Below, in pieces: positions 1 to 10,664 of a DNA stretch of 64,000 nucleotides. How positions within the stretch are numbered: position 1 is the stretch's first letter; each line of letters starts with the position of its first letter. Origin of the DNA: Bretschneidera sinensis (lineage: Eukaryota; Streptophyta; Magnoliopsida; Brassicales; Akaniaceae). Where the stretch lies: positions 143,820,001 to 143,884,000 of the forward strand of contig CM043698.1 in the NCBI GenBank assembly GCA_023935145.1, in the 5' to 3' direction. The position numbers and the translations under genes are program-made. Below the pieces are notes generated by a model that had not been told where the DNA came from, ran no database searches, and saw nothing but the letters and a program-made list of their open reading frames with translations.

Positions 1-19
1 AAACTTTAGTTGTAATTTA

Positions 20-316
20 AAATGTTATTTTTCTTTGTAATAATTGCAAACTCTTAACCTAGTGGTTACTTTTAAGTCATCTGTTTAGGATATTCAGGTT
101 CAATCCCTTTCTCTGTTAATGTACTAGAAAAAAAAGTTATTGTCATATAACTGTCAGATAATTTAATTGGTAAAATTATTTGTCATCGCACAAAAGATTT
201 GATATCGAATCTTACTGACACTAAAGAGGAAAAAGAGAAAGGAGAGAATTATCTCTCATTATGAAGCTATAAGCTCAACGAACCTTTTATGAAAAAAAAA
301 AAAAAAAAAAAAAAAA
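20..316 (+). repeat. Composite two-module tRNA-derived SINE-like repeat, copy 1
   Basis: The first module (about 20-128) has an A-box-like AACCTAGTGGTTA and a B-box-like GGTTCAATCCC, followed by a short A-run. The second module (about 145-310) has a second tRNA-like pair (TTAATTGGTAAA and TATCGAATCTTA) and ends in an A-tract at 291-316. The same two modules recur in the same order at 13.7-14.2 kb and, truncated, at 511-665. Pol III-type boxes plus a 3' A-tail suggest a SINE; the dimeric structure is inferred from the repeated order. Confidence 0.5.
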
Positions 317-510
317 CTTATCTTCCTAATCCAATCTATTAAGATGGGGAAGAAATAATTATGAAATTGAAACAAATATACAAGAAAATGAAAGGATTAA
401 AGGAATACTTCACTAACAAATTATTCAATGTTCCCTTACAAATTAATATAAACACATTTTTCCCATATAAATATAAACATATTTGATATGAGAATTTGAC
501 TTTGGTTATT

Positions 511-665
511 AAAAATGTTATTTTTCTTTGTAATAATTGCAACCTCTTAACCTAGTGATCATCTCTAAATCCTCTCTCTAGGTTATTTAAGTTCAATCTC
601 CCTCCCTATTATTATACTAGAAAAAAGAAGTTCTCATCATGTGACTGTCATTTTCTTTTGTAATC
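511..665 (+). repeat. SINE-like repeat, copy 2 (second module truncated)
   Basis: It repeats the first module of the 20-316 copy, including the run TGTTATTTTTCTTTGTAATA, the A-box-like CTTAACCTAGTG and the B-box-like GTTCAATCTCC. Only the first few tens of bases of the second module follow before similarity stops. Confidence 0.45.
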
Positions 666-1129
666 ACTCATTTCAACAAAAGTGGTCCAGCCACGTATGA
701 TGAACACATTTTTTACGAAATACAGAGTAATATCACTCTTAATTTGACCAATTTAAGGTTACATTTCATATTAAGATAACCGAATAAATTTGATGTTATC
801 CTTGGCATATTCAAATGTTATAGTTCAAATCTATAAAGATCTATTAGATATGTGTAAGAATCAAATTTTTATTTTATTTAAGAAGAATTTAGTTCATTTT
901 ATACTTACGAGTTGAGATTGAGATTTGTGAGAAGATAATTGATAAGTCTAAGAGATAAAAAAGAAAGTAAGTGAAAAGTGATAGACTTAAAGTTTTAGCA
1001 ATATGAAAAGCTCCAAGCTTAGACAAGATAAATTTTTTATTTTATTTTTTTGCTTTCATTGTATCAATTATCTAAAGTTGTATATTTCAATATCCAATAA
1101 TGATCATAAGAAAATTTTAATAATTTCTT
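666..1129. other. AT-rich stretch without a recognised gene
   Basis: No credible coding frame is seen. Bases around 930-1005 resemble the tail of the solo module near 12.1 kb (both read roughly GATAAG...GAGAAA...GTGATA...AAGTTT), so part of this stretch is probably degraded SINE-like sequence. Confidence 0.3.
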
Positions 1130-1131
1130 TC

Positions 1132-1205
1132 ACAGCTTTAGCAATATGGAAAGGTGGGAATGCTCCCAGTATCCATATGAAGAGTAAGTTCACTCTCTCT
1201 TACAA
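1132..1205 (+). pseudogene. Exon 3' end plus intron donor of the Cys-rich gene family, copy A
   Basis: Read in frame, the exon end gives NMERWECSQYPYE, followed by a perfect-looking donor GTAAGT at 1184. The same junction occurs at 6669-6750 and, mutated, near 15.17 kb. No second exon follows; the endogenous virus begins immediately downstream. The fragment lacks both the 5' part and the Cys-rich second exon, so it is a relic or a duplicated exon edge. Confidence 0.6.
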
Positions 1206-1472
1206 ATAATAAGATGAGCAAATAATAAGGATGGGCACATAATAATAATTAAAAGAAAACAATTATTTGAAATAATTAAGAAATCAAAAAGGTGTAAGGT
1301 GTTAAAATGATTATAAACACATGGGGTTTTATATATTTGGATTTAATACATGATAAAAAGAGCTTACAGTGCAAAAGGATGAAAAGTCGGTCTTCAAAGT
1401 TCTCACTTTCTCACTCATTTACATCTTTCAGTCTCTAAACTCACTCTGCCTCAAAATAAAACTTGAATACAT

Positions 1473-1479
1473 ATTTATA
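1473..1479 (-). promoter_or_regulatory. TATA box of the viral pregenomic-RNA promoter
   Basis: Minus-strand TATAAAT lies just downstream of the viral C-terminal coding region and downstream of the 1535-1710 repeats. This is where caulimovirids place the promoter for their terminally redundant RNA. Activity of this old copy is unknown. Confidence 0.5.
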
Positions 1480-1534
1480 GAACATTATTGACGGACTTCA
1501 AAAGTTTGAAATCTGGAATTTTTGAAAAGTAATA

Positions 1535-1710
1535 GATGCACTGTCCAGCATCTTTTGCTTTTTGGAAAAGGAGGGATGCGTTGTCCAGCATCTTTTGTCT
1601 TGACTTCTTGCTTTTTGAAAAGTGGAGATGCGTTGTCCGGTATCTTTTATTTTCTTGTCTTGTCGTCTTGCTTTTTGGAAAGTGGAGATGCGCTGGCGAG
1701 CATCTTTCTT
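1535..1710 (-). repeat. Four imperfect repeats upstream of the viral TATA box
   Basis: Four units begin with GATGC near 1535, 1575, 1627 and 1687. Each has a small dyad (GATGC...GCATC) followed by a CTTTTTGGAAA-type block. Spacing grows from 40 to 60 bases through an expanding CTTGTCTTGTC run. By position they are enhancer-like; the role is inferred. Confidence 0.55.
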
Positions 1711-3104
1711 ACTTTATGTCATATTCATATCCATCATATGGGTCATGAGCGTAATAATCTGGAGGGGTGTTGAGATTGTCGGTGGGAGTCTGGGTACTGT
1801 CCTCATCACTGTCTGATAATTGGGACAATTCTTCAAGGAGCTTCTTCTTTTCTTGTTTTGATAGTTCATTGAGTCCAGGTGATCTTGGTATTTTTTTATC
1901 AATTTTTTCATATTGGAGATTGTCACAAAACCATGTCTTGATAGTATCAAGATTAGAATATGAGCAATTATACTTTGCCCACCATTTGACCTTAAAAATT
2001 CTTTTAATAGCCATAACTTCCCAAGGTGATCCGGAAATAGTGTAATCCTAGGAAATTATCCATGGGATGGAAAAGTAATTCATGAGAATAAGGCTTGGCA
2101 TTTTTGGTAATTTGTTTGAAATATGTCGGCTTCTTGAGTAATAGGAGGAAGGATAGTGGATTCACAACCAAAGAATGGCCACCAATCAAAAATCTATTGT
2201 GGAAAATCAATTTTGCTTTTTTTGTCAAAGAATATAAACCATGAATGTATCTTTGGTCTAATAAAGAACATATTGAACTAGGCTACTTGGTAATCATGAT
2301 AATTATTAGTAGGAGGATTGAATGATACTGAAAAGGGTATTGGTTTATAATGATCAGGAATTTTATTTGGAAGGATAATTTTGAGAATCTTGCATTTCGA
2401 ATAGATAATAAAATTAGGGTTAGAAGGATCTTTTGTATGGGCGATCTCAACTAATTTAGTATCAACTAAAATCAATTCATAATATTTTTGGGTCTTTCGA
2501 ATGTCTTCAAGAGCATATTGGAAACCTGCAGGAAATACATTATAAACATAAAGATAATGGTTAATAAGTTCGGGATCATCTGATGGTTGTTTAATGCTAG
2601 TACATCTTATATACTCTTGAATGATTTTGTGGAAGTATAGGCTAGAAGGAATCTTGGATTGAGAGGATGGTGTTTGGGTATGAGATTGGGAAGATAATGT
2701 TTGTGCATAAGATTGAGATGATAGGTTTGGATATTCTTGTAAAGAAACAAATCTGTCTGGCTTTCGCGGTGTTCTTGGTTGGACTAGTGTGGGTCTTGAA
2801 GAAGCATAATCAGATGGATCTTGGGGTTTGTGGTGATGCAGAAGGTTCAACCTTTTGTTTTCCCTTTTGACGGGAACTCAAACTCATTTTTACTGGTGTT
2901 TGGTTCCTGCAAAAATTCCCGTGTGAGGAAGTCAGGAAGGGAATTATGCTCTCCTTTGATATACTCAATATTGAAATCAAATGCACTTAAAATGACTTGC
3001 CATCTGGCAAATATTTGTTTTGAAACGAGATTTTGAACATCTTTTTGTAAAATTTCTTTTGCAGATTTGCAATCAATTCGTAATAAAAATGTTTTGTTAT
3101 ACAA
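1709..3104 (-). pseudogene. Endogenous caulimovirid RNase H and C-terminal region
   Basis: The upstream part (about 3104-2850) reads as the end of an RNase H domain, with the block LLRIDCKSAKEIL and the closing SLPDFLTREFL. It is followed by a Ser/Gln/Pro-rich linker and a C-terminal domain (2850-2278, resuming 2014-1709) rich in Tyr and acidic residues that I do not recognise functionally. The last segment ends with an Asp/Tyr-rich tail. The pieces lie in different frames separated by stops, so no continuous protein is encoded. Confidence 0.7.
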
Positions 3105-3179
3105 ATCATCTTGAAATTTGGATATGCATAATACAATAAATAAAATATCTTTTTTGATTGTTGAATAATTTTTTTGTGC

Positions 3180-4615
3180 TCCAAGTCATATACCAGAATG
3201 ATATCGTACTACTTGCTCATTGGTTTTTTGAGGAAGAATCTGTTTGAGTATACCTTCGTATCCTATATTAGAGGCGTCAGTTTCAATAATAATTTGGGTT
3301 GTAGGACTGAGAATACCTAAGCAAGGAAGGCTCGACACTTTGGTTTTGAGAAGTTTGACAATTTCTGTATGTTATTGTGACAAAGGGATTGGATTTTTGC
3401 GAAGTTTTTTATATAAATGTTCACAAATTTGTCTTAGATGGGGGAAATAATCTGCTATATAGTTTAGGCAGCCAAGAAACCTTTGTAATTGAGTTTTATC
3501 TTAGATTTTGTCAGGAAATTTGTTTGCAAATTCAATGGATCTATCAATGGGCTTGATAGTCCCTTGTCATAAAAATCTTATTTTGGTTTGAAATAATTTC
3601 ATTTTTGTTTCTGATAAAACTAATCCATTATTTTTTATAATTTGGAAAAAGGTTTTTAAGTATTTGAAATGTTGGTCTATTGATTTTGAAAATATTAATA
3701 TGTCATCAATATAAGTAATACTGAAATTAGAATAATCATTAAAAATATCATTAATAATGTTTTGAAATTCTGAAGAAGCATTTTTTTAGTCTAAGTGGCA
3801 TTACATTCTACCCGTAATGACCAAAAGGGACATTAAATGCAGTTTTGTACTTGTTTTTTTCATTAATCTGAATTTGCCAAAATCCATATTTTAAGTCAAA
3901 TTTTGAAAATATTGTAGAATTATGAAGCCTATTAAGAAGATCCTTTTTTATTAGGTATGGGATACCTAATCCATTGTAAGACTTTGTTTAAAGGCTTATA
4001 ATTAATAACTAGTCTAGGAGCTCCTCTTTCTAGTTCTGCTTGTTTTTTAACATAAAAGGCAGAACAACTCCAATGAGACTTACTTGGTCTAATTAATTTT
4101 TTATGTAATAACATTTTGATTTCTTCTTAACAATATTTTAATAATTCTTGATTTATTTGAATAGGTCTGGATTTTGAAGAGATATCTTTTTCATTAAAAT
4201 CTGGTTCATATCGTAGAGATACTATGTGTTTTTTTCTTTCCCAAAAAGCATTAGAAAGATCTACACATATATCTTTTTTAAATAATTTTTCCATATCTTT
4301 TATTTGGGACTGTATTTGGGGTTCTTTGATTTGTTGTTCTGTCTTTTGATAATTTATTTCTTCCTTCAAAAAGTTAATATGAGCTTGTTTATTTCGGATT
4401 AAGTTTATTTGCCGATACGGACTATTGGTTTGTAATAAATTTAATTCTCTTGTATCTATTGGTTGTAGAAATTGAAAGAATAGATTTTGACATAATATAT
4501 TAGTCTCTATTCCTAAATGACTGACTTTGAAGGGTATATTTGGGTTAAAATGGGGGTTCCTAGGATAATATTTTAGTGGATATTTTTGACGAGTACAAAA
4601 TGTGTTTTTAAACAA
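3180..4615 (-). pseudogene. Endogenous caulimovirid reverse transcriptase region
   Basis: The catalytic motif YIDDIL is readable at 3702-3713. Upstream, the fragment at 4114-3932 shows the RT finger motif RLVINYKPLNK. The 4615-4127 segment precedes RT and may be the protease-RT linker. Several stops and frameshifts interrupt the domain, notably between 3930 and 3200. The catalytic Asp pair is preserved while the frame is broken, which is normal for an old integrated copy. Confidence 0.75.
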
Positions 4616-4840
4616 TAACCATCATTACAAACGTATGAATTAGTAATCTTATATTCAACATTTAATTTTGACCCGCTAGCAGTATTTAATCGTTCTGTAG
4701 TTTTTTCATAATATTTTGTGGGTACAAGTCATTCCTTAAGGCAATTCTGATCAGCACCAGAATCTACAAGAGCTGTAGTATTGATGTGATATTCTTCGTT
4801 AATAACAATAGAGATCTTATTATACCATATTTGGTAACTA
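4616..4840 (-). pseudogene. Endogenous caulimovirid aspartic protease motif
   Basis: The minus strand encodes ALVDSGADQNC; the active-site triad Asp-Ser-Gly lies at about 4756-4764. The motif sits between the zinc-knuckle region and RT, as expected in caulimovirid polyproteins. Only the motif neighbourhood is readable before frames break. Confidence 0.65.
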
Positions 4841-4898
4841 ATTTTTTTTAATTAAATTAACAAAGCTGTCTTTTGGTTCATTTTCTATTTTGATTAAG

Positions 4899-6668
4899 TT
4901 AGTTGTTTCTAAAATAGGGGCTTCTTGAATTTTTTTCTTTTTTATCAGTATGTGATGAGATTGATTCTTTAAGATTATTTATTTCTAAATTAATCATTTT
5001 TGCTTTTAAATCTATGGTATCTTTCTGAATGGTTTTGATCTGGTCTTTCATAGTATTAACTTCCATCTGTAGATCTTGAATAGTGCTTGTTTTAGATTTT
5101 TGAAATAGTTTTTCTAATATTTTTTCAAGGTTATAAGGTTCAGGCGTTTTAAGTTTTTGTTCTTCACAAATGATATCTCCTAATTTTACTAGGTAATCTT
5201 TTTTGATTACATGGTCATCTATTTTGTCGATTATATCTAAGAGAAATTCTTTTTGTGAAGTTATCATGTTGATTGATTTACAGTAACAAAGACCTTTTTC
5301 ACAATTGCACTGTGATTCATTAGAGTCATCTGAATTTGTGCTTTCTTGAATAGCATAAATAAGTTCTTCATTGTCAGAAGAGGAATATTCTTCTTTTGAC
5401 TGTGATTCATTTATCATTACTTTTGTTAATTGTTGCTTTAATATTTCATCTATTTCTAATTCATTAATTTTTTTTGTTTTACTCTACAGTTCTTGGCCCA
5501 ATGTCCAATGTGTCCGTACTTAAAGCAGCCTTTTGAAGAAGCCTGAGGATTCTGAGGCTTTTTAGATTTTCTAAATTTGGGTTTTTGGACTTTTTGAGTA
5601 GAAGTAAACCTATTTGTTTTATTGGGCCTTCTATATGTTTGTCTCTGAAATATTTGGTTCTCTTTTTCTTTTAGGAAGATGGGGTCCTAATAGTTTCATA
5701 ACCATATTGACTACAGAATGAACCCAATTCTTTTCTACTTTGGTGGAGTTCAGATTTCATTTTTTATTTTAATTTAATATCATTACAAAGAGCTAATCCT
5801 TCATAATTGATATAACCTATTATTTCTCCATAAGAGAGATTGTCATGAGGCACAGACCCATTATTGACATATCTGATTATTTGCCTAACTTTTTCAGCAA
5901 ATAGTTTTGGAAGTCCTAAGATAAACTTTTCTTTCCAGTAAGCATTATTGCTATCTTTTCTAGTATATACTTTAGCAAGAAATACATCTTTATACCATCT
6001 AAAATCTTGCATAATGGGGCAGGTTTGATTGATGAGTAACTCAGATGATCTTGTAACAAATTTGTCAGGGTCTCTTATAAAGTGTTTGGTAATGACATAT
6101 ATAAGGGTTTTAAAGGCATTTTCTATCTTTATATGAGGTAGTAATTTTTGTTTCTCCAATTTGATTGTTTTGTACAGCCTGGGTTATGGGTGTCTCTATA
6201 GTTGCGTCTAAAACTTCTTTACGATTTTGATCCGTGAGATAATTGTCCCACCAGCCTTTGAGGGTCCCAGTAAACCCAGCAATTATGGCAGTAGCTATTT
6301 TTTTGTCAGTATTATTAGGCCGTGTTTTGTAAGCAGTAGCAGCCATAGTCATTTCGTGAAGTGTATTAAGGATATTGTGTTCACCGGCTCCATCTATATT
6401 CCATTCATATATGGAGTCATCATCATACCTGGCTTGAATGGAATAATATCTATCTTCATATTGTAAATCTGGAGGAGCATGTCTGAGATAATAATTTCTA
6501 CTTGTTGATAATGGAGCTCTACTATTGTTCCTTCTATATATTTTATTGATCTCATCAGATTCTTTGATTTAACTAATTAAGTCATAATCTATGACGTTAA
6601 TATTTGAAGTTCCTTCAATATTAATCGACAAGTTTATTAATCTATCATTTATAGATTTTAATATGAAG
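4899..6668 (-). pseudogene. Endogenous caulimovirid capsid-like region with altered zinc knuckle
   Basis: From the upstream end, 6668-6353 carries an acidic/Tyr-rich segment (with IYEWNIDG), 6352-6110 contains GFTGTLKGWWDNYLT, and 6159-5764 contains YWKEKFILGLPKLFAEKV. These blocks are typical of plant caulimovirid capsid regions. A CCHC-type zinc knuckle follows at 5486-5527, but its second Cys codon is now Tyr (5516-5518). After it comes an open frame (5417-4899, ATG at 5417) of 172 residues, acidic at the N terminus and probably coiled-coil at the C terminus. Frameshifts and stops separate the segments. Confidence 0.7.
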
Positions 6669-7560
6669 GATACGCCATGATGCCTTAAATGACGAGAGGT
6701 GGGAATGCTTCCGATATCCATATGAAGAGTAAGTTCACTCTCTCTTAATTATATAGTTCAAGCTTCAATTTACAAACTTATTTGTATCTTTTTAAATATT
6801 TTATTAGCATTACCCAACAAAAAAATAAAAGAACTTTATGATTTTTATAAAATCAGATTACTAATTCTATTGTCTACCATTCTTTATTTTTATTTATTAA
6901 TTACGATTATCTAATTCAATTCATCTTAGTTTAGTTTCATACAGTATTATTACATTTCTGTTCAAATTGATAGCTTTTGTTCTATTTAAATTAATTATAT
7001 ATTTTTATTAACTAGCCAACTACACATTTGTGATGCAATGCACGTTTGAAATTGGTTTTTGAAAGTTATTTTCAGTTTTTAAAAACTAAAATTAGTTTTC
7101 AAAACCCCAAAAGCATGTTTAGAAAACAGTTTTCAAAAGTAATTTTTGAAACAGATTTAAAAAAAAAATACTACTTTTTAAAAAACCTCAAATTGGTGCT
7201 TTTTGATATAATTTACGAAAAATAATCTTAAATTCAGTGTTCACTTCTTTGTTTTATTCTTTATCTATAGTATATAAAAAATATAAAAATTTTAAAAATA
7301 AAATAATATTAATTATTTAACTATTAGTAGTAAAACATGGTTGTTCATTCTCTTGGGAACGTGAACAAGTGTTTTGTGTTCTCAGTATTGACTGTGACGC
7401 TGACGAGGAACGAACAAATCGGAAAATGTACAGAGGTTGCCAAAGAGCTCCACAATGCAAGGGATGCACAAAATGCGTGTGTATGGGGTGTCTCATGTGC
7501 CGCTTCTCAGACTGTGACTGCCACACTTGCCTCGATTTCATGGAGAAGGCGAAGCCTTAG
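6669..7560 (+). pseudogene. Cys-rich zinc-finger-like gene, copy B (5' truncated, two exons left)
   Basis: Exon part 1 (to 6728) reads HDALNDERWECFRYPYE, then donor GTAAGT at 6729. The AT-rich intron ends in TTCTCAG, and the next exon starts at 7386. Split codon GA|T keeps phase, giving a frame that runs to the stop at 7558-7560. Exon 2 is a dense Cys array (RGCQRAPQCKGCTKC, then CMGCLMCRFSDCDC and CHTCLDF) that looks zinc-binding. I recognise the pattern as a small plant-specific family but cannot name it. The exon-2 frame is intact, but the 5' part is missing where the endogenous virus begins, so the copy is probably dead or relies on a new start. Confidence 0.6.
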
Positions 7561-7671
7561 GGCCAATTAATCACCCTTTCTATCCCCTGACAGAAAGAGA
7601 AGATAGGAATTGTTATCAGTTTTTTCTTCATTTTTTTTCTTTTAAGTTTGTAGTAACTTTCTGAATGAGAA

Positions 7672-8950
7672 CACCTTTTGTATGAGGCTTCGAAGTACCC
7701 CTAAATGCATCAGTCAAATCCACCATCTTCAGCAAGCTGCAATAAGATTGATCTAAGAGGAAATTCACAGCCAAAAACTCAAAATTCTTTCAGGAGGTTA
7801 CAAGTTACATAAAGGAACTTCTCGATACTTCATGTTCATGCTAAAATCTTTTAGGGAACCTACCATTAGAGTCCATCTTCCCAATAACTTCCTCTAACAG
7901 TATGTTTGGAATTGGGGGAAAGGAGGGGATTAGGTTTGTAACCCTGTTTGGGAATTTTTTTAGTATGGAGGGGAAGGGGATTGGAGAGGATTTAATACCC
8001 TCCAAACAGAGTGTAAAGTATCATAGAGCACCTGCCAAAATCTAACAATCAAGTCACTTGTAGCCATATTTTTTTTGAAAGGCAAACTTGAACTTTGTTG
8101 ATTGCAAAAGCTTATAAGATAGCACAAAATATGGTCATAAGGAGGGAGAGCCTAGTAAGGACTAAAACCATGGAGGTAGACAACCAAAACAAGGAACTGA
8201 CGACGGGAAGAAAACACTCCAAAATGTAAACAGTATCATATTCTCGTTACAGAGGAGACAGAGAACGTTATACATTACCAAGCTGAACTTTCACAAGGTA
8301 TTGAAGGACAGACAACATCAAATAAATAGCTCACCTCATCCCCTGGCCTTAGCAGAACAAACAAGGGGCAACAAGCTGAAAGAATAAGCAAAAATGTTAA
8401 ATGGCATGCAAACAAGAAAATTCAGAAACCTGTTAGCGAACAGTTGCAGATCCAGCCCCAAAGATTTCTAAAGGCTTTAGTCAAGTGCTTCCCTTCCTCC
8501 AGCTTCATCATGACCATATCCAGTACACCCAGCAAAGTGCTAACTATTAATGTAAGCATTACGAGAATCATTAAGAAATATCATGTAGGAACACGTTTAC
8601 TCACTCAAAATTATGACTATATGCATGATCATATGGAGAGGTCCATACAAAAACGCACACACGCACACGAATTTGAATGTCTAAACATGTAGTTGCAAAT
8701 TGAAGTAGGAAACCTCCATATCTGAATCTAGTAACATATAAAGCAATCTATCAGTGTTCCCAGTTCAAAGAACATATCAGAAACCAAATCTGGGACTTGA
8801 TGAAGTACATGCATCAAATATCAATTGGCATGTTCAATCTAAACATAACATTTATTCACATGAGATCCAACCTGAGCATACAGGAAAGCTTTAAGGACAC
8901 ATAATACTTACTGAGATTAGCAACTGAGCCATATAGCAATGTAATACACA
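7672..8950 (-). pseudogene. Aluminium-resistance / Met-gamma-lyase-like (PLP) pseudogene
   Basis: Minus-strand exon remnants match the plant Alr-type fold-type I PLP protein family in order. An exon near 8950-8868 reads VLKAFLYAQVGSH and ends in a GTGAAT donor. The exon at 8539-8335 starts HFAGCTGYGHDEAGGREALD, then hits a stop where the family has Gln, and ends with LRPGDE before a GTGAGC donor. A third exon (about 8040-7676) reads GKMDSNG, then blocks matching KYREVPL and KPHTK. Stops, small indels and a MITE in the third exon show it is dead. The family is known from bacteria and plants; its plant role is poorly defined. Confidence 0.75.
7898..8013. mobile_element. PIF/Harbinger-type MITE inside the Alr pseudogene
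   Basis: The 116-bp insert has terminal inverted repeats CAGTATGTTTGGA and CACTCTGTTTGGA (reverse strand), flanked by direct TAA repeats at 7895-7897 and 8014-8016. Removing it rejoins the conserved PYDTLEEV-like coding block of the host pseudogene. A 3-bp TAA/TTA duplication is diagnostic of PIF/Harbinger (Tourist) elements. Confidence 0.8.
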
Positions 8951-9713
8951 GAATTGATGAATATAACATAATTTCCTACATTCTTTTAAGCAACCAAGCA
9001 GAACAGTAATAAGGCTTTTCTTTTAAGGGGAAAAAAAGGCTATAACCATTGATAACACAAGTTAATATCTCATAGCAAAAAGTGAGTGGACCAGGATCAG
9101 AAGATTGAAATAGACTTTAGAAGAGGATTTTGCATAGTAAGCATACTAACAATTATATGCTACTTGTTAACATCATGATTGTTTAAAAATGATTTTAACA
9201 TGTGCCACATATGCACCCATACCATTGTACGACGTGTCACACTTGGGATCTCTAAGGAGACAGTCGTTTGGTAGGCTAAGAGAGGTACCCTTAATTGGAG
9301 GTATAAGATCGGGCAGAAAAATACCACAAGAAGCCTAATACAGTCATTAGGAGCTTAGCTTATAGGCTAAATATAGCACTCCTACCAAGTGGGCTAGAAA
9401 GAGTAAGACTGCAAGTCCATACTAACCCTACCCACATGTGAGTGACCTAAAAATATAACCTCATTTCTAAGGGAAGGGGTTCTCTCGTTTTGAGAATAAC
9501 CTAGACCATCTTGGTTGCGACTCTATCTCTCTCCTCTCCTCCTCCTCCTATCATCCACATGACCCTTGGATCCGGCATGGCATGACACGTAGAATCTCTC
9601 ATGAATAATTATCATCATCTTGAATGGAATTACAAAGCTCCTCAAAAGCATCACCCCCTTTTATTCACATATCAATTAGAAAAAAGGCAGAAACTAAGAA
9701 CAAATTCTTTCAC
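8951..9713. other. Non-coding stretch with a GC-richer island
   Basis: No coding frame is supported. Bases 9180-9610 differ in composition from their surroundings (less AT-rich, with a CT-rich run TCTCTCCTCTCCTCCTCCTC) and carry GACGTGTCAC near the left and GACACGTAG near the right edge. This may be an unrecognised small transposable element, but I cannot show terminal repeats. Confidence 0.25.
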
Positions 9714-10000
9714 CTGAGAAAGAGTCTTGGAAATGAATGGTGAATCTCTATTCCTTTAATTTCATCTGGCACAATATGTTCAAGTAGCTGTACAACAAAG
9801 CCAAGAACTTAGCTATCAGCTGCACGTAAAAAAACTGAGGATTTTAGTAGCAATAAGCTGAATTACTAATGAACTTTGTCCAGGCATCATTTCACACCAT
9901 AAATCAATCTTATTAAATTCATTATATGAAGGTCTTACCAACATAGCTTCCCTTGGTTGAGTCCAAGAACATAAAAAAACTCTTTAGCTTCCCTGAACAT
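9714..10000 (-). other. Two exon-like segments of unknown identity
   Basis: Minus-strand 10000-9939 reads MFREAKEFFYVLGLNQGKLC and ends in a GTAAGA donor; 9787-9714 reads LLEHIVPDEIKGIEIHHSFP between an AG acceptor and a GTG donor. Each looks coding by itself. However, joining them at these sites gives a stop in the phases I tested, so they are either pseudogene exons or wrongly bounded. They are not part of the Alr family as I know it. Confidence 0.3.
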
Positions 10001-10577
10001 CTAATAAACCAACAAAGGAGTCAAATGGTATAAATGGGAGCCATTGGGAGCCATTAGTATGATTATTATTATGGCTTTCAGCTCATTGGTTCTTCCAACA
10101 GAATAGGTGTTCTGAGAGAAGCTGCACTGAAAAAACGCAATGTAAGAATCACATTAGAAAGTGGACCCGAGCAGCCTGAGTTGTCCAGGACTCATTGTAA
10201 TTAATAATCTGTCAAAAAACAAGAAATAACAGAATCACAACCTGTAGAAGACTCTGTATCTTTTTTAATATATAACAGGTGCATTGTGTCTAATTATCTT
10301 TTAGAACAAAGTTTAAGCCTTTCCAATTAAAGAGTTACTTAGACATACAGAGAGGTAAAGGGGACATAATAAACATTAAAAAAGAGTATATGTAGATTTT
10401 CATGATAAGAAAGCATATCAACAAATCATCTGCTTAATGATCTCCACTCAATAAAAGAAATATCAACATTCTATAACATTGTCTCAATGATTTTTTGAAG
10501 AACATCATAGATGGGTGCATCAAATGATAGCAACTCTTAATATACTGTCACAAATTCACAACTACACAAATTTAGGT
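10001..10577. other. Intergenic stretch, nothing recognised
   Basis: AT-rich sequence with scattered splice-like sites but no open frame of note. No repeats other than short A/T runs are evident. Confidence 0.3.
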
Positions 10578-10664
10578 TGTTTGGGTTTGGCTATAAGCCA
10601 ACTTAAAGCAACCAATTTTAAGCTAATTTGGTGTTTTAAGTTGGCTTAAAACCAAACCCAAACA
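10578..10664. mobile_element. Small fold-back MITE
   Basis: The 87-bp unit starts TGTTTGGGTTTGG and ends with the complement CCAAACCCAAACA. An inner inverted pair (AAGCCAACTTAA / TTAAGTTGGCTT) makes most of it a hairpin. Target duplication is not clear, so the superfamily (hAT-like by its TIR) is unproven. Confidence 0.6.

Larger units (their letters stand above)
1210..6668 (-). mobile_element. Decayed endogenous pararetrovirus (Caulimoviridae-like)
   Basis: On the minus strand, in 5' to 3' order, there are a capsid-like region, a retroviral-type zinc knuckle, an aspartic protease motif, reverse transcriptase, RNase H, a C-terminal extension, and then a TATA box with upstream repeats. No LTRs or integrase are seen, which fits a pararetrovirus rather than an LTR retrotransposon. 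The frame is broken by many stops and shifts, and a movement-protein region was not found, so this is a partial, non-functional copy. The edges are approximate. Both ends abut copies of the same host exon/intron junction. The genus cannot be assigned without a database search. Confidence 0.8.

Noticed and set aside
1210..6668. LTR retrotransposon instead of pararetrovirus
   Set aside because: The flanking repeats are host exon sequence, not LTRs; no integrase or polypurine/primer pair is seen, and capsid blocks are caulimovirid-like.
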